64,000 nt of DNA from Streptomyces curacoi (GTDB lineage Bacteria > Actinomycetota > Actinomycetes > Streptomycetales > Streptomycetaceae). Position 1 is the stretch's first letter. Each line of letters starts with the position of its first letter. Positions 7,830 to 16,392 of the stretch are shown piece after piece. The translations under genes and the position numbers were made by a program. Under the pieces are notes generated by a model. It made no database searches, was not told the DNA's origin, and saw only the letters and a list, made by a program, of their open reading frames with translations. Location: NCBI RefSeq assembly GCF_001513975.1, contig NZ_KQ947992.1, positions 124,001 through 188,000 of the forward strand, read 5' to 3'.

Positions 7830-9317
7830 ATGACGACAATCGCCAGCGGTACAGACACCCTCACGCGCGACGCGCTGACGGTCCTGCAGCCCGGCTTCAC
7901 CGGCACCACCGCCCCCGACTGGCTGCTGCGCCGCCTCGGCGAGGGCCTCGCCTCCGTCGGCCTGTTCGGCCGCAACATCGCCTCACCCGAGCAACTCGCC
8001 GCCCTGACCGCCCAGTTGCGCGTCGAACGGGACGACGTGCTGGTCGCGATCGACGAGGAGGGGGGCGATGTGACGAGGCTGGAGGTGCGGACCGGCTCCA
8101 GCTTCCCCGGCAACCACGCCCTGGGCGCGGTGGACGACATCGAGCTGACGAGGCAGGTGGCCTGCGAACTGGGCCACCGCCTGGCCGCCTGCGGGGTGAA
8201 CCTCAACTGGGCCCCGTCGGCGGACGTCAACTCCAACCCCTCCAACCCGGTGATCGGCGTACGCTCCTTCGGCGCCGACACCACCCTGGTCGCCCGCCAC
8301 ACCGCGGCCTATGTCAGCGGCCTGCAGTCGGCGGGCGTGGCGGCCTGCACCAAGCACTTCCCGGGCCACGGCGACACGGCTGTCGACTCCCACCACGCCC
8401 TCCCACGCATCGACGCGGCCCTGGACGTGCTGTCGGACCGCGAACTCTCCCCGTTCCGCGCCGCGATCTCCGCCGGCACGAGGGCGGTGATGAGCGCGCA
8501 CATCCTGATCCCGGCCCTCGACCCGGACCGCCCGGCGACCCTGTCCCGCCCCGTCCTGACCGACCTCCTGCGCGGCGAGCTCGGCTACCGCGGCCTGATC
8601 GTCACCGACGGCATGGAGATGCAGGCCATCGCGGGCACCTACGGCATCGAACGCGGCAGCGTCCTCGCCATCGCCGCCGGTGCGGACGCGATCTGCGTCG
8701 GCGGCGGCCTGGCGGACGACGAGACGGTACGCCGCCTGCGGGACGCCCTGATCGCCGCGGTCCGCTCGGGCGAACTCCCCGAGGAACGCCTGGCGGAGGC
8801 GGCGGAACGGGTGCGCGAACTGGCCCGCTGGACGGCGACCGCCGCCAGGGGAGAGGGCGAGCCCCGGCCGGACATCGGTCTCGTCGCCGCCCGCCGCGCG
8901 CTCACCGTGACGACCGGCGGCGCGGGCCACTTCACCCCGCTCACCGAAGCGCCGTACGTCGCCGCCTTCACCCCGGTCGCGAACATCGCCGTCGGCGACG
9001 AGACACCGTGGGGCGTGGCGGCGGAGCTGGCCCGACTGCTGCCGGGGACGGAGACGGGCAGCTTCGCGGGGGAGCGGGCCGGGCGGGAAGCCCTGGAAGC
9101 GGCCGGGGAGCGGCGGATCGTGGCCGTGGTCCGCGACGAACACCGCCACCCCTGGATGGCGACGGCACTCGACGCCCTGCTGCGGTCCCGCCCGGACACG
9201 ATCGTGGTCGAGATGGGCGTCCCCCAGGCGCCGCCCCGCGGTGCCCTGCACATCGCCACCCACGGCGCGGCACGCGTGTGCGGGCGTGCGGCGGCGGAGG
9301 TCATCGCCGGGCCCTGA
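7830..9317 (+). CDS. dasD: GH3 beta-N-acetylglucosaminidase (DasD type)
   Basis: A 495-residue glycoside hydrolase family 3 protein. The NagZ hallmark KHFPGHGDTAVDSHH (around residues 172-186) supplies the catalytic His/Asp dyad, and IVTDGMEM carries the likely nucleophile Asp. There is no signal peptide, so it is cytosolic and should split imported chitobiose into GlcNAc. The last ~150 residues form an additional domain beyond the minimal NagZ barrel. Its place directly after dasABC, and DasR control of the operon, support the assignment. Confidence 0.92.
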   Translation: MTTIASGTDTLTRDALTVLQPGFTGTTAPDWLLRRLGEGLASVGLFGRNIASPEQLAALTAQLRVERDDVLVAIDEEGGDVTRLEVRTGSSFPGNHALGAVDDIELTRQVACELGHRLAACGVNLNWAPSADVNSNPSNPVIGVRSFGADTTLVARHTAAYVSGLQSAGVAACTKHFPGHGDTAVDSHHALPRIDAALDVLSDRELSPFRAAISAGTRAVMSAHILIPALDPDRPATLSRPVLTDLLRGELGYRGLIVTDGMEMQAIAGTYGIERGSVLAIAAGADAICVGGGLADDETVRRLRDALIAAVRSGELPEERLAEAAERVRELARWTATAARGEGEPRPDIGLVAARRALTVTTGGAGHFTPLTEAPYVAAFTPVANIAVGDETPWGVAAELARLLPGTETGSFAGERAGREALEAAGERRIVAVVRDEHRHPWMATALDALLRSRPDTIVVEMGVPQAPPRGALHIATHGAARVCGRAAAEVIAGP

Positions 9318-9399
9318 AGGCCGCCGAGCCGCACGACGCGCAGCCTGACGCTCCTCACGATGGTTGCAGCACCCTCTCCGAATGTAGTACTCCTTATAC

Positions 9400-9648
9400 A
9401 TGAGCGAGCAGGTGCACAACAGATTGGCGGTGGTGCGCGCCGAACGCAAGGTGTCGCGCCAGAGCCTGGCCGAGGCAGTGGGAGCCCACTACCAGACCAT
9501 CGGCTATATCGAACGGGGGCAGTACAACCCGAGCCTCGACCTGGCACTGAAGATCGCGAAGTTCTTCGGACTGCCGGTCGAGGCCCTGTTCTCCCTCGAA
9601 CCGTTCCGGCCGCTCACGGATGAGGTCTACGGGAGGAAACAGCCATGA
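9400..9648 (+). CDS. Small HTH (Cro/CI, YozG-like) regulator
   Basis: An 82-residue protein consisting of one helix-turn-helix domain (VSRQSLAEAVGAHYQTIGYI, residues 19-38) and the PVEALFSLEPF tail typical of the HTH_3/YozG group. No clear Shine-Dalgarno sequence precedes the ATG; the region just upstream is AT-rich, with GTAGTAC and TTATACA. It overlaps the following membrane-protein gene by ATGA, the common pairing of such regulators with a small integral membrane protein of unknown role. Confidence 0.88.
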   Translation: MSEQVHNRLAVVRAERKVSRQSLAEAVGAHYQTIGYIERGQYNPSLDLALKIAKFFGLPVEALFSLEPFRPLTDEVYGRKQP

Positions 9649-10175
9649 CGACGACGCGGATGACGAGCTACGACCGGAGCATGCTGCGGTTGATGAACGA
9701 CCCCCGAGGGAGGTCGCTGTACGCCACGCCCGCGCGCCGGCGGCTGGCGGTCGCCGCACACGCCGCGCTCACCGCGGCCATCGTGGGGCTGTTCGCGCAC
9801 TTCTTCCTCTCGCGGGCGGAGGCGATATGGTCCGCCGTCGTCGTGGCGGTGCTGCTGCTGCCCTGGATGGTGGCGCAAGGGGTGATCAACAGCGCCACGC
9901 GCGGACTGCTGGAACTGCGGGCGCCCGCCTTGGACGAGCGGCAGTTGGCCGAGCGCGACCGGGTGCTCGCCCGCGCCCACCGCATCACGACCTGTCTGCT
10001 GCTCTTGGCCGTGGTCGGTCTCTTCGTGGTGGGGGACGCCGACGGTGACGCCCTGCGGACCTACGCGGTCTCCGCCCTCGTCGGCACCCTGGTGGCCCAC
10101 TTCGTCATGCCGTCGTGGGTAGCCGGCCTCTCCGCGCAGGACGAGCCGTCCGAGGACGAGGCGGCCACCCTCTAG
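9645..10175 (+). CDS. Small integral membrane protein paired with the HTH regulator
   Basis: A 176-residue protein with four hydrophobic segments (about residues 33-52, 60-80, 110-127 and 138-155) and a cytosolic loop of charged residues between the second and third. I do not recognise a named family. Translational coupling to the HTH gene (4-bp overlap) suggests that the regulator and membrane protein work together, as in YozG-type pairs. Confidence 0.8.
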   Translation: MTTTRMTSYDRSMLRLMNDPRGRSLYATPARRRLAVAAHAALTAAIVGLFAHFFLSRAEAIWSAVVVAVLLLPWMVAQGVINSATRGLLELRAPALDERQLAERDRVLARAHRITTCLLLLAVVGLFVVGDADGDALRTYAVSALVGTLVAHFVMPSWVAGLSAQDEPSEDEAATL

Positions 10176-10231
10176 AACCGGCTGAACTCAACCGGCTCGC
10201 TACCACCGGCCCAGCACGACAGGACCGTGAC

Positions 10232-11017
10232 CTAGATCCCCTGCCACTCCGGCTTGTTGGCATAGGTGTGCCGGAAATAGTCGGCCAGCTTCAGCTTGGA
10301 CGCGGCGGCCTCGTCGACGACCACCGTGGCATGCGGGTGCAGTTGCAGCGCCGAGGCCGGGCAGACGGCCGCGACCGGCCCCTCGACGGTCGCGGCGACC
10401 GCGTCCGCCTTGCCCTCACCCGTGGCGAGCAGCACCAGGTGCCGCGCCTCCAGGATCGTCCCGATCCCCTGCGTGATGACGTGGTGCGGGACCTGCTCGA
10501 TGTCCCCGTCGAAGAACCGGGCGTTGTCGAGGCGGGTCTGCTCCGTCAGCGTCTTGATCCGCGTCCGAGAGGCCAGCGACGAACACGGCTCGTTGAACCC
10601 GATGTGCCCGTCCGTCCCGATCCCGAGCAACTGCAGATCGACGCCCCCCGCCTCGGCCAGCGCCGCGTCATACGCCTCGCACGCCCCCTGCACGTCCTCG
10701 GCCGTGCCGTCGGGCCCCATGAACGCGTCCATCCCGATCCCGAGCGGCTCCAGCACCTCGCGCCGCAGCACCGACCGGTACGACTCCGGGTGTTCGGCGG
10801 GCAGCCCCACATACTCGTCGAGCTGCGCGATCCGCGCCCGCGAGGCGTCGACGGCCCCGGAGTGCACCTTGGAGGCGAGCGCCGCGTAGATGGGCAGCGG
10901 CGTCGACCCGGTGGCCACGCCGAGCAGCGCGTCGGGCTTGCGTCGGAGCAGTTGCGCCATGGCCTCGGCTATCAGCTCGCCACCCGCCTTGGCGTCCGGA
11001 ACGATGACAACTTCCAC
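10232..11017 (-). CDS. nagB: Glucosamine-6-phosphate deaminase NagB
   Basis: A 261-residue enzyme converting glucosamine-6-P to fructose-6-P and ammonia. The family motifs are clear: ATGSTPLPIYAAL, LDEYVGLPAEHPESYR with the catalytic Asp, and the LLGIGTDGHIGFNEP block. The GTG start at 11017 yields the usual length and begins MEVVIVPDAKAGG. A dre site lies 51-66 bp upstream, as expected for the DasR regulon. It completes the path chitobiose to GlcNAc to GlcNAc-6-P to fructose-6-P together with nagA, which is not in this window. Confidence 0.95.
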   Translation of the reverse strand: MEVVIVPDAKAGGELIAEAMAQLLRRKPDALLGVATGSTPLPIYAALASKVHSGAVDASRARIAQLDEYVGLPAEHPESYRSVLRREVLEPLGIGMDAFMGPDGTAEDVQGACEAYDAALAEAGGVDLQLLGIGTDGHIGFNEPCSSLASRTRIKTLTEQTRLDNARFFDGDIEQVPHHVITQGIGTILEARHLVLLATGEGKADAVAATVEGPVAAVCPASALQLHPHATVVVDEAAASKLKLADYFRHTYANKPEWQGI

Positions 11018-11067
11018 GCTGGGCCTGCCGATCTGAAGAGGGACTCGAAGGGCACCCTGAAGGGGCA

Positions 11068-11083
11068 TGTGGTTTAGACCAAT
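11068..11083. promoter_or_regulatory. dre site between nagB and the SIS-domain gene
   Basis: TGTGGTTTAGACCAAT keeps the TAGACCA half of the DasR consensus with few changes on the left. It is 51 bp upstream of nagB and 167 bp upstream of the divergent SIS-domain gene, so it surely could govern nagB and may also affect the other gene. Confidence 0.8.
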
Positions 11084-11250
11084 CTAACAGAGCGGGGCTC
11101 CGCGGCCCAGGTGACGGCAAGTCCCTCGGGGATTTCGGCAGCCCGTCGGGCAGGCGTCATTCCCCGTGGGGGAGTGGAATGGAGACTGTCCGTCCGAAGC
11201 GACCGGTGCGCCGCCCCGCATGATGAGCGCGAGAGCAGGAAGGGCCCCGC

Positions 11251-12339
11251 ATGAGCGCCACGACCCCGTACCCTCCCGATCCCCACGCCCCCCACAGCGA
11301 CCTCCCCGGCCGGATCATGGCCCGCGAGATGGCCGAACAGCCCTCCGTGCTGCGCCGGCTCCTCTCCGCGGGCGCCCCCGCCATCCGCGAGGTCGCCCAG
11401 GAGATCGCCGCCCGCGCGCCCCGCTTCGTCCTCCTCACCGCCCGCGGCACGTCCGACAACGCCGCGCTCTACGCCAAGTACCTCCTGGAGATCCGTCTCG
11501 GTCTGCCCTGCGGCCTGACCTCCATGTCGACCATCACCGCCTACGGCGCCCGCCCCGACCTCACCGATGTCCTCGTCATCACCGTCAGCCAGTCCGGCGG
11601 CTCCCCGGACCTCGTCGCCTCCACCCGGGCCGCCCGCGCGGCCGGCGCGATCACGCTCGCCGTGACCAACAACCCCGACTCACCGCTGGCCGGCGTCTCC
11701 GAGTACCACCTCGACATCATGGCCGGACCTGAGCGGGCCCTGCCCGCGACCAAGACCTATACGGCCTCCCTTCTCACCCTCTACCTCTTCGTCGAAGGAC
11801 TGCGTGGCGGCGACGGCACCCCCGCCAAGGTGCTCCCGGACCTCGCCGGGCAACTGCTCGCCCGCCAGGACGAGGTCCGCACCCTCGCGGCCCGCTACCG
11901 CTTCGCCGAACGCATGGTGATCACCTCCCGCGGCTACGGCTATCCCACGGCCAGGGAAGCGGCCCTCAAGCTGATGGAGACCAGCTACATCCCCGCGCTC
12001 GCCTACTCGGGCGCCGACCTCTTGCACGGCCCGCTCGCCATGGTCGACAACGTCTCGCCGGTCATCGCGGTCGTCACCGACGGCAAGGGCGGCGAGGCCC
12101 TCCAGCCCGTCCTCGACCGACTTCGTGGCCGCGGCGCCGACCTGGTCGTCATCGGACCCCGGCACCAGGTCGAGCAGGCGTCGGCCGGCTTCGTCCTGCC
12201 CACCGAGAACGTGGCCGAGGAGGTCCAGCCGATCCTGGAGATCCTCCCGCTGCAACTCCTGGCCCACGAGGTCACCATCGCCCGGGGTCAGGACCCGGAT
12301 GCCCCGCGCGCTCTGGCGAAGGTGACGGAGACGCGCTGA
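11251..12339 (+). CDS. SIS-domain amino-sugar isomerase/deaminase (AgaS/GlmS C-domain type)
   Basis: A 362-residue protein with two SIS domains: LTARGTSDNAALYAKY with TVSQSGGSPD in the first and ITSRGYGYPTAREAALKLME with LLHGPLA in the second. These are the sugar-phosphate binding motifs of the GlmS isomerase half. Without the glutaminase domain, such proteins are usually amino-sugar deaminase/isomerases (AgaS, FrlB or NagB-II type). Being next to nagB and a dre site, it likely serves amino-sugar catabolism. A tandem repeat follows its 3' end. Confidence 0.9.
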   Translation: MSATTPYPPDPHAPHSDLPGRIMAREMAEQPSVLRRLLSAGAPAIREVAQEIAARAPRFVLLTARGTSDNAALYAKYLLEIRLGLPCGLTSMSTITAYGARPDLTDVLVITVSQSGGSPDLVASTRAARAAGAITLAVTNNPDSPLAGVSEYHLDIMAGPERALPATKTYTASLLTLYLFVEGLRGGDGTPAKVLPDLAGQLLARQDEVRTLAARYRFAERMVITSRGYGYPTAREAALKLMETSYIPALAYSGADLLHGPLAMVDNVSPVIAVVTDGKGGEALQPVLDRLRGRGADLVVIGPRHQVEQASAGFVLPTENVAEEVQPILEILPLQLLAHEVTIARGQDPDAPRALAKVTETR

Positions 12340-12363
12340 CGGCGGCGGGAACGGCTGCTGGGG

Positions 12364-12508
12364 TGGCTGACGGCGGCAGGCTCCCTTGCGTGGATGGCTG
12401 ACGGCGGCAGGCTCCCTTGCGTGGATGGCTGACGGCGGCAGGCTCCCTTGCGTGGATGGCCGACGGCGGCAGGCGCCCCTTGCATGGATGGCTGACGGCG
12501 GCGGCTCC
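12364..12508. repeat. 31-bp tandem repeat, about 4.6 copies
   Basis: Units of 31 bp beginning TGGCTGACGGCGGCAGG start at 12364, 12395, 12426, 12457 (32 bp) and 12489 (partial). The first three copies are nearly identical. They fill the gap between the convergent SIS gene and the SDR gene. No terminator-like hairpin is evident within the unit. Confidence 0.9.
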
Positions 12509-12514
12509 GCCCCC

Positions 12515-13267
12515 TCAGGTGATCGAACCCCCCGTCGCATCCACCCAACTCCCCGTGACCCACCGGCCCTCGTCCGAGGCCAGGAACGCCACCACGTCCG
12601 CCACCTCGGCCGGTGTCCCCACCTGCCCCAGCGCCGATATCGCCTCGGCCTGCGCCCAGCCGTCCGCGGTGCCGTGCAGGAACTCGGCGGTGTTGTCGGT
12701 GTCGATCAGACCCGGCGCCACCGAGTTCACCCTGATGCCCCGAGCGCCCAGCACCTTGGACAGGTCCCGGGAGAAGACGTCGAGCGCCCCCTTCGTCATG
12801 GCGTACGCCATGTTGTTCGGCATCACGGCGGTCCGGGCGAGCCCCGACGAGATGTTGATGATCCGGCCGCCCTCACGCAGCCGCGCCATGCCGTGCTTGA
12901 CGATGAAGAACGGCGCCTTCACATTCACCGCGAAGACGGCGTCGTACTCCCGCTCGCCGATCTCCTCGATCGGTCGCGTGTTGCCGATGCCGGCGTTGTT
13001 CACCAGGATGTCCAGCCCGTCCGCGTGCCGGTCGAACTCCTCCCACAGGGCCTCCGCGTCTCCGGGCACCCCCAGCTCGACGCCGATCGTGAACGCCGAT
13101 CCGCCCGCCGCCTCGATCGCGGCGACGGTCTCCTTCGCAGCCGCCTCGTTCCTGCCGTAGTGCACGCCGACCCGCGCGCCGTCGCGTCCCAGTCGCTCGG
13201 CGATCCCTCGCCCGATCCCCCTGCTCGCCCCCGTGACCAGAGCCGTCCTGCCCGCAAGCGCACCCAT
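12515..13267 (-). CDS. Short-chain dehydrogenase/reductase (FabG-like)
   Basis: A 250-residue classical SDR: NADP-binding TGASRGIGRG near residue 12-21, NNAG, active Ser in INISSG, and the catalytic YAMTK motif. The substrate cannot be read from sequence. The ATG at 13267 is preferred to a distal in-frame ATG at 13312 because it starts right before the Rossmann fold. It is divergent from a TetR gene, with a palindromic operator 23 bp upstream, so it is probably the repressor's target. Confidence 0.92.
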   Translation of the reverse strand: MGALAGRTALVTGASRGIGRGIAERLGRDGARVGVHYGRNEAAAKETVAAIEAAGGSAFTIGVELGVPGDAEALWEEFDRHADGLDILVNNAGIGNTRPIEEIGEREYDAVFAVNVKAPFFIVKHGMARLREGGRIINISSGLARTAVMPNNMAYAMTKGALDVFSRDLSKVLGARGIRVNSVAPGLIDTDNTAEFLHGTADGWAQAEAISALGQVGTPAEVADVVAFLASDEGRWVTGSWVDATGGSIT

Positions 13268-13290
13268 GCCGCGCTCCCTCCGTAATTCAC

Positions 13291-13302
13291 TAGCGGTCGC
13301 TA
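13291..13302. promoter_or_regulatory. TetR operator 1, TAGCG-N2-CGCTA
   Basis: TAGCGGTCGCTA is a perfect 5+5 palindrome with a 2-bp spacer, 23 bp upstream of the SDR start. The same palindrome recurs 48 bp away in front of the tetR gene. Confidence 0.75.
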
Positions 13303-13338
13303 CAAAAATCACCGTAGATCACGCCGCCGACGTTTGTC

Positions 13339-13350
13339 TAGCGCCCGCTA
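13339..13350. promoter_or_regulatory. TetR operator 2, TAGCG-N2-CGCTA
   Basis: TAGCGCCCGCTA repeats the palindrome of 13291-13302 exactly in its arms. It is 13 bp upstream of the tetR ATG and overlaps a TATAAA sequence that may be its -10 box, which would give autorepression. Confidence 0.75.
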
Positions 13351-13363
13351 TAAAATGCACCCC

Positions 13364-14017
13364 ATGGTGACCAACAAGGAGAGCGAGGAGAAGGGCGGGG
13401 GCGCCAGGGCCAAGGCCCGCCCGGCGTCCAAGCCTCGCGGCCGCCCCCGCTCCTTCGACCGTGAGACCGCCCTGGAGAAGGCGATCCTGGCCTTCTGGGA
13501 GCACGGCTACGAGGCGACCTCCGTCTCCGATCTCACGCGCGTCATGGACATCGGCGCCCCGAGCCTGTACGCCGCCTTCGGTGACAAGCAGTCGCTCTTC
13601 GAGGAGGTCGTGCGCGAGTACGGCGTGCGGTACGGCTCCTTCGCCGATCGCGCCCTCGCCGAAGAGCCCACCGCCCGCGCCGCCGTGGCGCGCATGCTGC
13701 GCGAGGCCGCCGCGGAGTACACCGATCCGGCCCATCCGTACGGCTGTCTCGTCGTCCACGCGGCGACCAACTGCTCGACGCCCGAGGTCGAGGAGTCGCT
13801 GCGAGGGCGGCGCAACGCCAACATCGCAGCCATCCGGAGCCGTATCGAAGCGGACATCGTGGCCGGGGCCCTGCCCGCGGACGTCGACGCCGGCGCACTC
13901 GCCCGGCACGCCGGCGCGATGATTCAGGGCATGTCACAACAGGCGCGCGACGGGGCGAGCCGGGAGGAACTGGAGGTGCTCGCGGAAATTGCCATGTCCA
14001 TCTGGCCCCGCACATGA
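13364..14017 (+). CDS. TetR-family repressor of the divergent SDR gene
   Basis: A 217-residue regulator with a basic leader rich in Ala/Lys/Arg, a TetR N-terminal HTH (TSVSDLTRVMDIGAPSLYAAFGDK, about residues 48-71; key helix residues Ser-Leu-Tyr) and a ligand-binding domain containing the Cys-rich GCLVVHAATNCST. The YGCLxxxxxxN pattern is typical of the YezE/NemR-like group that senses electrophiles or aldehydes. Divergent placement with shared operators suggests control of the SDR gene by its substrate or a reactive compound. Confidence 0.9.
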   Translation: MVTNKESEEKGGGARAKARPASKPRGRPRSFDRETALEKAILAFWEHGYEATSVSDLTRVMDIGAPSLYAAFGDKQSLFEEVVREYGVRYGSFADRALAEEPTARAAVARMLREAAAEYTDPAHPYGCLVVHAATNCSTPEVEESLRGRRNANIAAIRSRIEADIVAGALPADVDAGALARHAGAMIQGMSQQARDGASREELEVLAEIAMSIWPRT

Positions 14018-14058
14018 ACCCACACGGGTTAGGCTGCGTGGTGGATGCCAGGGCGTCC

Positions 14059-14094
14059 TACTGGTTCTCCTACTGGTTCTCCGACTGGTTCTCC
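14059..14094. repeat. 12-bp triplicate repeat (TACTGGTTCTCC)
   Basis: Three contiguous 12-bp units (TACTGGTTCTCC, TACTGGTTCTCC, GACTGGTTCTCC) lie in the 446-bp gap between tetR and the histidine kinase. They could be a multi-site operator or a replication-slippage product. The gap also holds a dre site at 14159; I see no other feature in it. Confidence 0.7.
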
Positions 14095-14158
14095 GACCGG
14101 ATCGGACCCCGCGAAGAAGCGCCAACAACAAACAGGCTCCAACGCATGGACACACCCG

Positions 14159-14174
14159 AGTGGTCTAGTCCACA
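14159..14174. promoter_or_regulatory. dre-like site upstream of the histidine kinase gene
   Basis: AGTGGTCTAGTCCACA has the complete TGGTCTAG core and an AGTCCAC right side, a match about as good as the dasR-proximal site. It is 290 bp upstream of the kinase ATG, suggesting a long leader or a distal promoter under DasR. Confidence 0.7.
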
Positions 14175-14463
14175 ATGCGAGGGAGTGTGTAGCACGAGAA
14201 CGAACCGACTTCCGTCTTCCCCGCACAGGAAGGCGGACCGAGGAACCGGAGCTCTCTGCCCTGACTGCCCCGGCTCCTCAACCTCGGCCGACCGGGACCG
14301 CACACCCCACGGCCGATATTGCTCCGGGCTGCGGTGCCGGGAGGGTTGAGGGTCCCTCTCAGGCGCCGCGGCCCGCGGGTGTTCTCGGGGGCCGGATCGC
14401 CCCCGCGGTGGCTGGTTTCGAATGATGTCCGTACCGCCAGGTACGCTCGGCCACGTGCCCTCC

Positions 14464-15930
14464 ATGAACGAACTCGTACGCCAGCACACGGCCCTCGACG
14501 ACTCCGACCTCGAGTGGCTCCACCTGCTGGTCTCGGAGTGGCAGCTGCTCTCCGACCTCTCCTTCGCCGACCTCGTCCTGTGGGTCCCCACCCGCGACGG
14601 CACCCGCTATGTGTCGGTGGCGCAGATGCGCCCCAACACCGGCCCCACTTCCTACCAGGACGACATGGTCGGCCACCTCGTCCCGCGCGGCCGCCGCCCC
14701 ATGCTGGACGCGGCACTGGACGAGGGCCGGATCGTGCGGGAGGGCGACCCCGAGTGGCGCGAGGAGGTGCCGGTCCGCGTCGAGTCGATTCCCGTACGAC
14801 GGGAGGGACGCGTCCTCGGCGTCATCGCGCGCAACACCAACCTCCTCACCGTGCGCACCCCGAGCCGCCTGGAGCTGACGTACCTCCAAAGCGCCTCGGA
14901 CCTCGCGCAGATGATCGCGGCCGGCGCGTTCCCGTTCGCGAACCAGCAGGTCGACATGGACGCCTCGCCACGCGTCGGCGACGGCCTGATCCGCCTCGAC
15001 GCCGACGGCATCGTCCAGTACGCCTCCCCGAACGCGCTCTCCGCCTACCACCGCCTCGGCCTCGCCGCCGACCTCGTGGGCCATCACCTCGGCAAGACCA
15101 CCGCCGAACTCGCCCCGACCCAGGGGCCGGTGGACGAGGCGCTCGCCAAGGTCGCCAGCGGCTGGGCGCCGCGCGAGTTCGAGATCGAGGCACACGACGG
15201 GGTCATCCAGTTCCGGGCCATCCCGCTCAAACCCAAGGGCACCCGCATCGGTTCACTGGTCCTGCTCAGGGACGTCACCGAACTGCGCCGCCGCGAGCGC
15301 GAGTTGATCACCAAGGACGCCACGATCCGGGAGATCCACCACCGGGTCAAGAACAACCTCCAGACGGTGGCGGCCCTGCTGCGCCTCCAGGCCCGGCGCA
15401 TCGAGTCCGACCGCGGCCGTGAGGCCCTCGAAGAGGCGGTACGACGAGTCGGCTCGATCGCGATCGTGCACGAGACGCTCTCCCAGAACCTGGACGAGCG
15501 CGTGGAGTTCGACGAGATCGCCGACCGGGTGCTGGCGATGGTCGCCGAGATCTCGCCCGGCAAGGTCACCGGCCGCCGGACCGGCCGCTTCGGCACCCTG
15601 GACGCCGAGGTCGCCACCCCGCTGTCGATGGTTCTGACCGAGATCCTCCAGAACGCCCTGGAACACGGCTTCCGCGAGGGCGACGCCGGCACCGTCGAGG
15701 TCTCGGCGGTCCGCGGCGGTACGACGAAACAGGCCCGCCTCCTGGTCACCGTCCAGGACGACGGCGTCGGCCTCCCCGAGGGCTTCGACCCGCACACCGC
15801 GGGCAACCTCGGTCTGCAGATCGTAAGGACCCTGGTGGAAGGCGAGTTGGGCGGCACCTTCGACATGGTCCCGGCGCCGGAGCGGGGGACCCGGGTGATC
15901 CTGGACATCCCGGTGCGGGCGCCCAAGTAG
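14464..15930 (+). CDS. Sensor histidine kinase, PdtaS-like (HisKA_2)
   Basis: A 488-residue soluble kinase: N-terminal GAF-like sensor (about 1-150), a PAS domain (around 175-275, GLIRLDADGIVQYASPNALS), a HisKA_2 dimerisation/phosphoacceptor segment IREIHHRVKNNLQTVAALLR with the acceptor His, and a HATPase_c domain ending in GVGLPEGFD and GNLGLQIV. No transmembrane helix is seen. Mycobacterial PdtaS signals to the antiterminator PdtaR. No response regulator is adjacent. The in-frame GTG at 14455 is an alternative start. A dre site lies upstream, and wblE is convergent downstream. Confidence 0.92.
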   Translation: MNELVRQHTALDDSDLEWLHLLVSEWQLLSDLSFADLVLWVPTRDGTRYVSVAQMRPNTGPTSYQDDMVGHLVPRGRRPMLDAALDEGRIVREGDPEWREEVPVRVESIPVRREGRVLGVIARNTNLLTVRTPSRLELTYLQSASDLAQMIAAGAFPFANQQVDMDASPRVGDGLIRLDADGIVQYASPNALSAYHRLGLAADLVGHHLGKTTAELAPTQGPVDEALAKVASGWAPREFEIEAHDGVIQFRAIPLKPKGTRIGSLVLLRDVTELRRRERELITKDATIREIHHRVKNNLQTVAALLRLQARRIESDRGREALEEAVRRVGSIAIVHETLSQNLDERVEFDEIADRVLAMVAEISPGKVTGRRTGRFGTLDAEVATPLSMVLTEILQNALEHGFREGDAGTVEVSAVRGGTTKQARLLVTVQDDGVGLPEGFDPHTAGNLGLQIVRTLVEGELGGTFDMVPAPERGTRVILDIPVRAPK

Positions 15931-15993
15931 AAAAGCAGGAGGCGGGAGTCCGAGGACGGGCCGGCCCACCTCGCCCACCCCTGAACAGCAAAG

Positions 15994-16019
15994 AGCCCCG
16001 GATCCGTAGATCCAGGGCT
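15994..16019. terminator. Stem-loop between the kinase gene and wblE
   Basis: AGCCC-cg-GATC followed by GATC-ca-GGGCT forms an imperfect hairpin after the kinase stop. It lies between convergent genes and probably ends transcription from at least one side. Confidence 0.6.
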
Positions 16020-16134
16020 AGTCGCTCGTTGCTGCTCTATTGCTAGGCGCACCGGGGGTACTGCGCGCTGCGGCTCGGGGGCGGGAGATGCGTACTCGCT
16101 GTACGCGCCGCCAAGCTCAGGCGGGGTGGGTGTG

Positions 16135-16392
16135 TCAGGCGGAGGCCTGACGGGCCCGGTTGCGGGCGGCGCGGCGCTTCATGGCGCGGCGCTCGTCCTC
16201 GCTGAGACCACCCCAGACGCCGGAGTCCTGACCGGACTCGAGCGCCCACTGCAGGCACTGCTCGATAACCGGGCAGCGACGGCAGACGGCCTTGGCTTCC
16301 TCGATCTGCAGCAGCGCAGGACCGGTGTTGCCGATGGGGAAGAAGAGCTCGGGGTCTTCCTCGCGGCAAACGGCGTTGTGACGCCAGTCCAT
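16135..16392 (-). CDS. wblE: WhiB-family iron-sulfur protein WblE
   Basis: An 85-residue WhiB-like protein with the four cluster-binding Cys (AVCREED near residue 9; AVCRRCPVIEQC around 36-46), the GVWGG turn and a basic C-terminal tail rich in Arg that contacts DNA. Length and the start MDWRHNAVCREEDPELFFPI fit WblE. Wbl proteins bind a [4Fe-4S] cluster and act with the primary sigma factor. It is monocistronic, with a ~320-bp upstream region. Confidence 0.95.
   Translation of the reverse strand: MDWRHNAVCREEDPELFFPIGNTGPALLQIEEAKAVCRRCPVIEQCLQWALESGQDSGVWGGLSEDERRAMKRRAARNRARQASA

Noticed and set aside
14059..14094. Triplicate TACTGGTTCTCC as a DasR multi-site
   Set aside because: ACTGGT matches only half of a dre and the following TCTCC is unlike the consensus, so it is listed only as a repeat.
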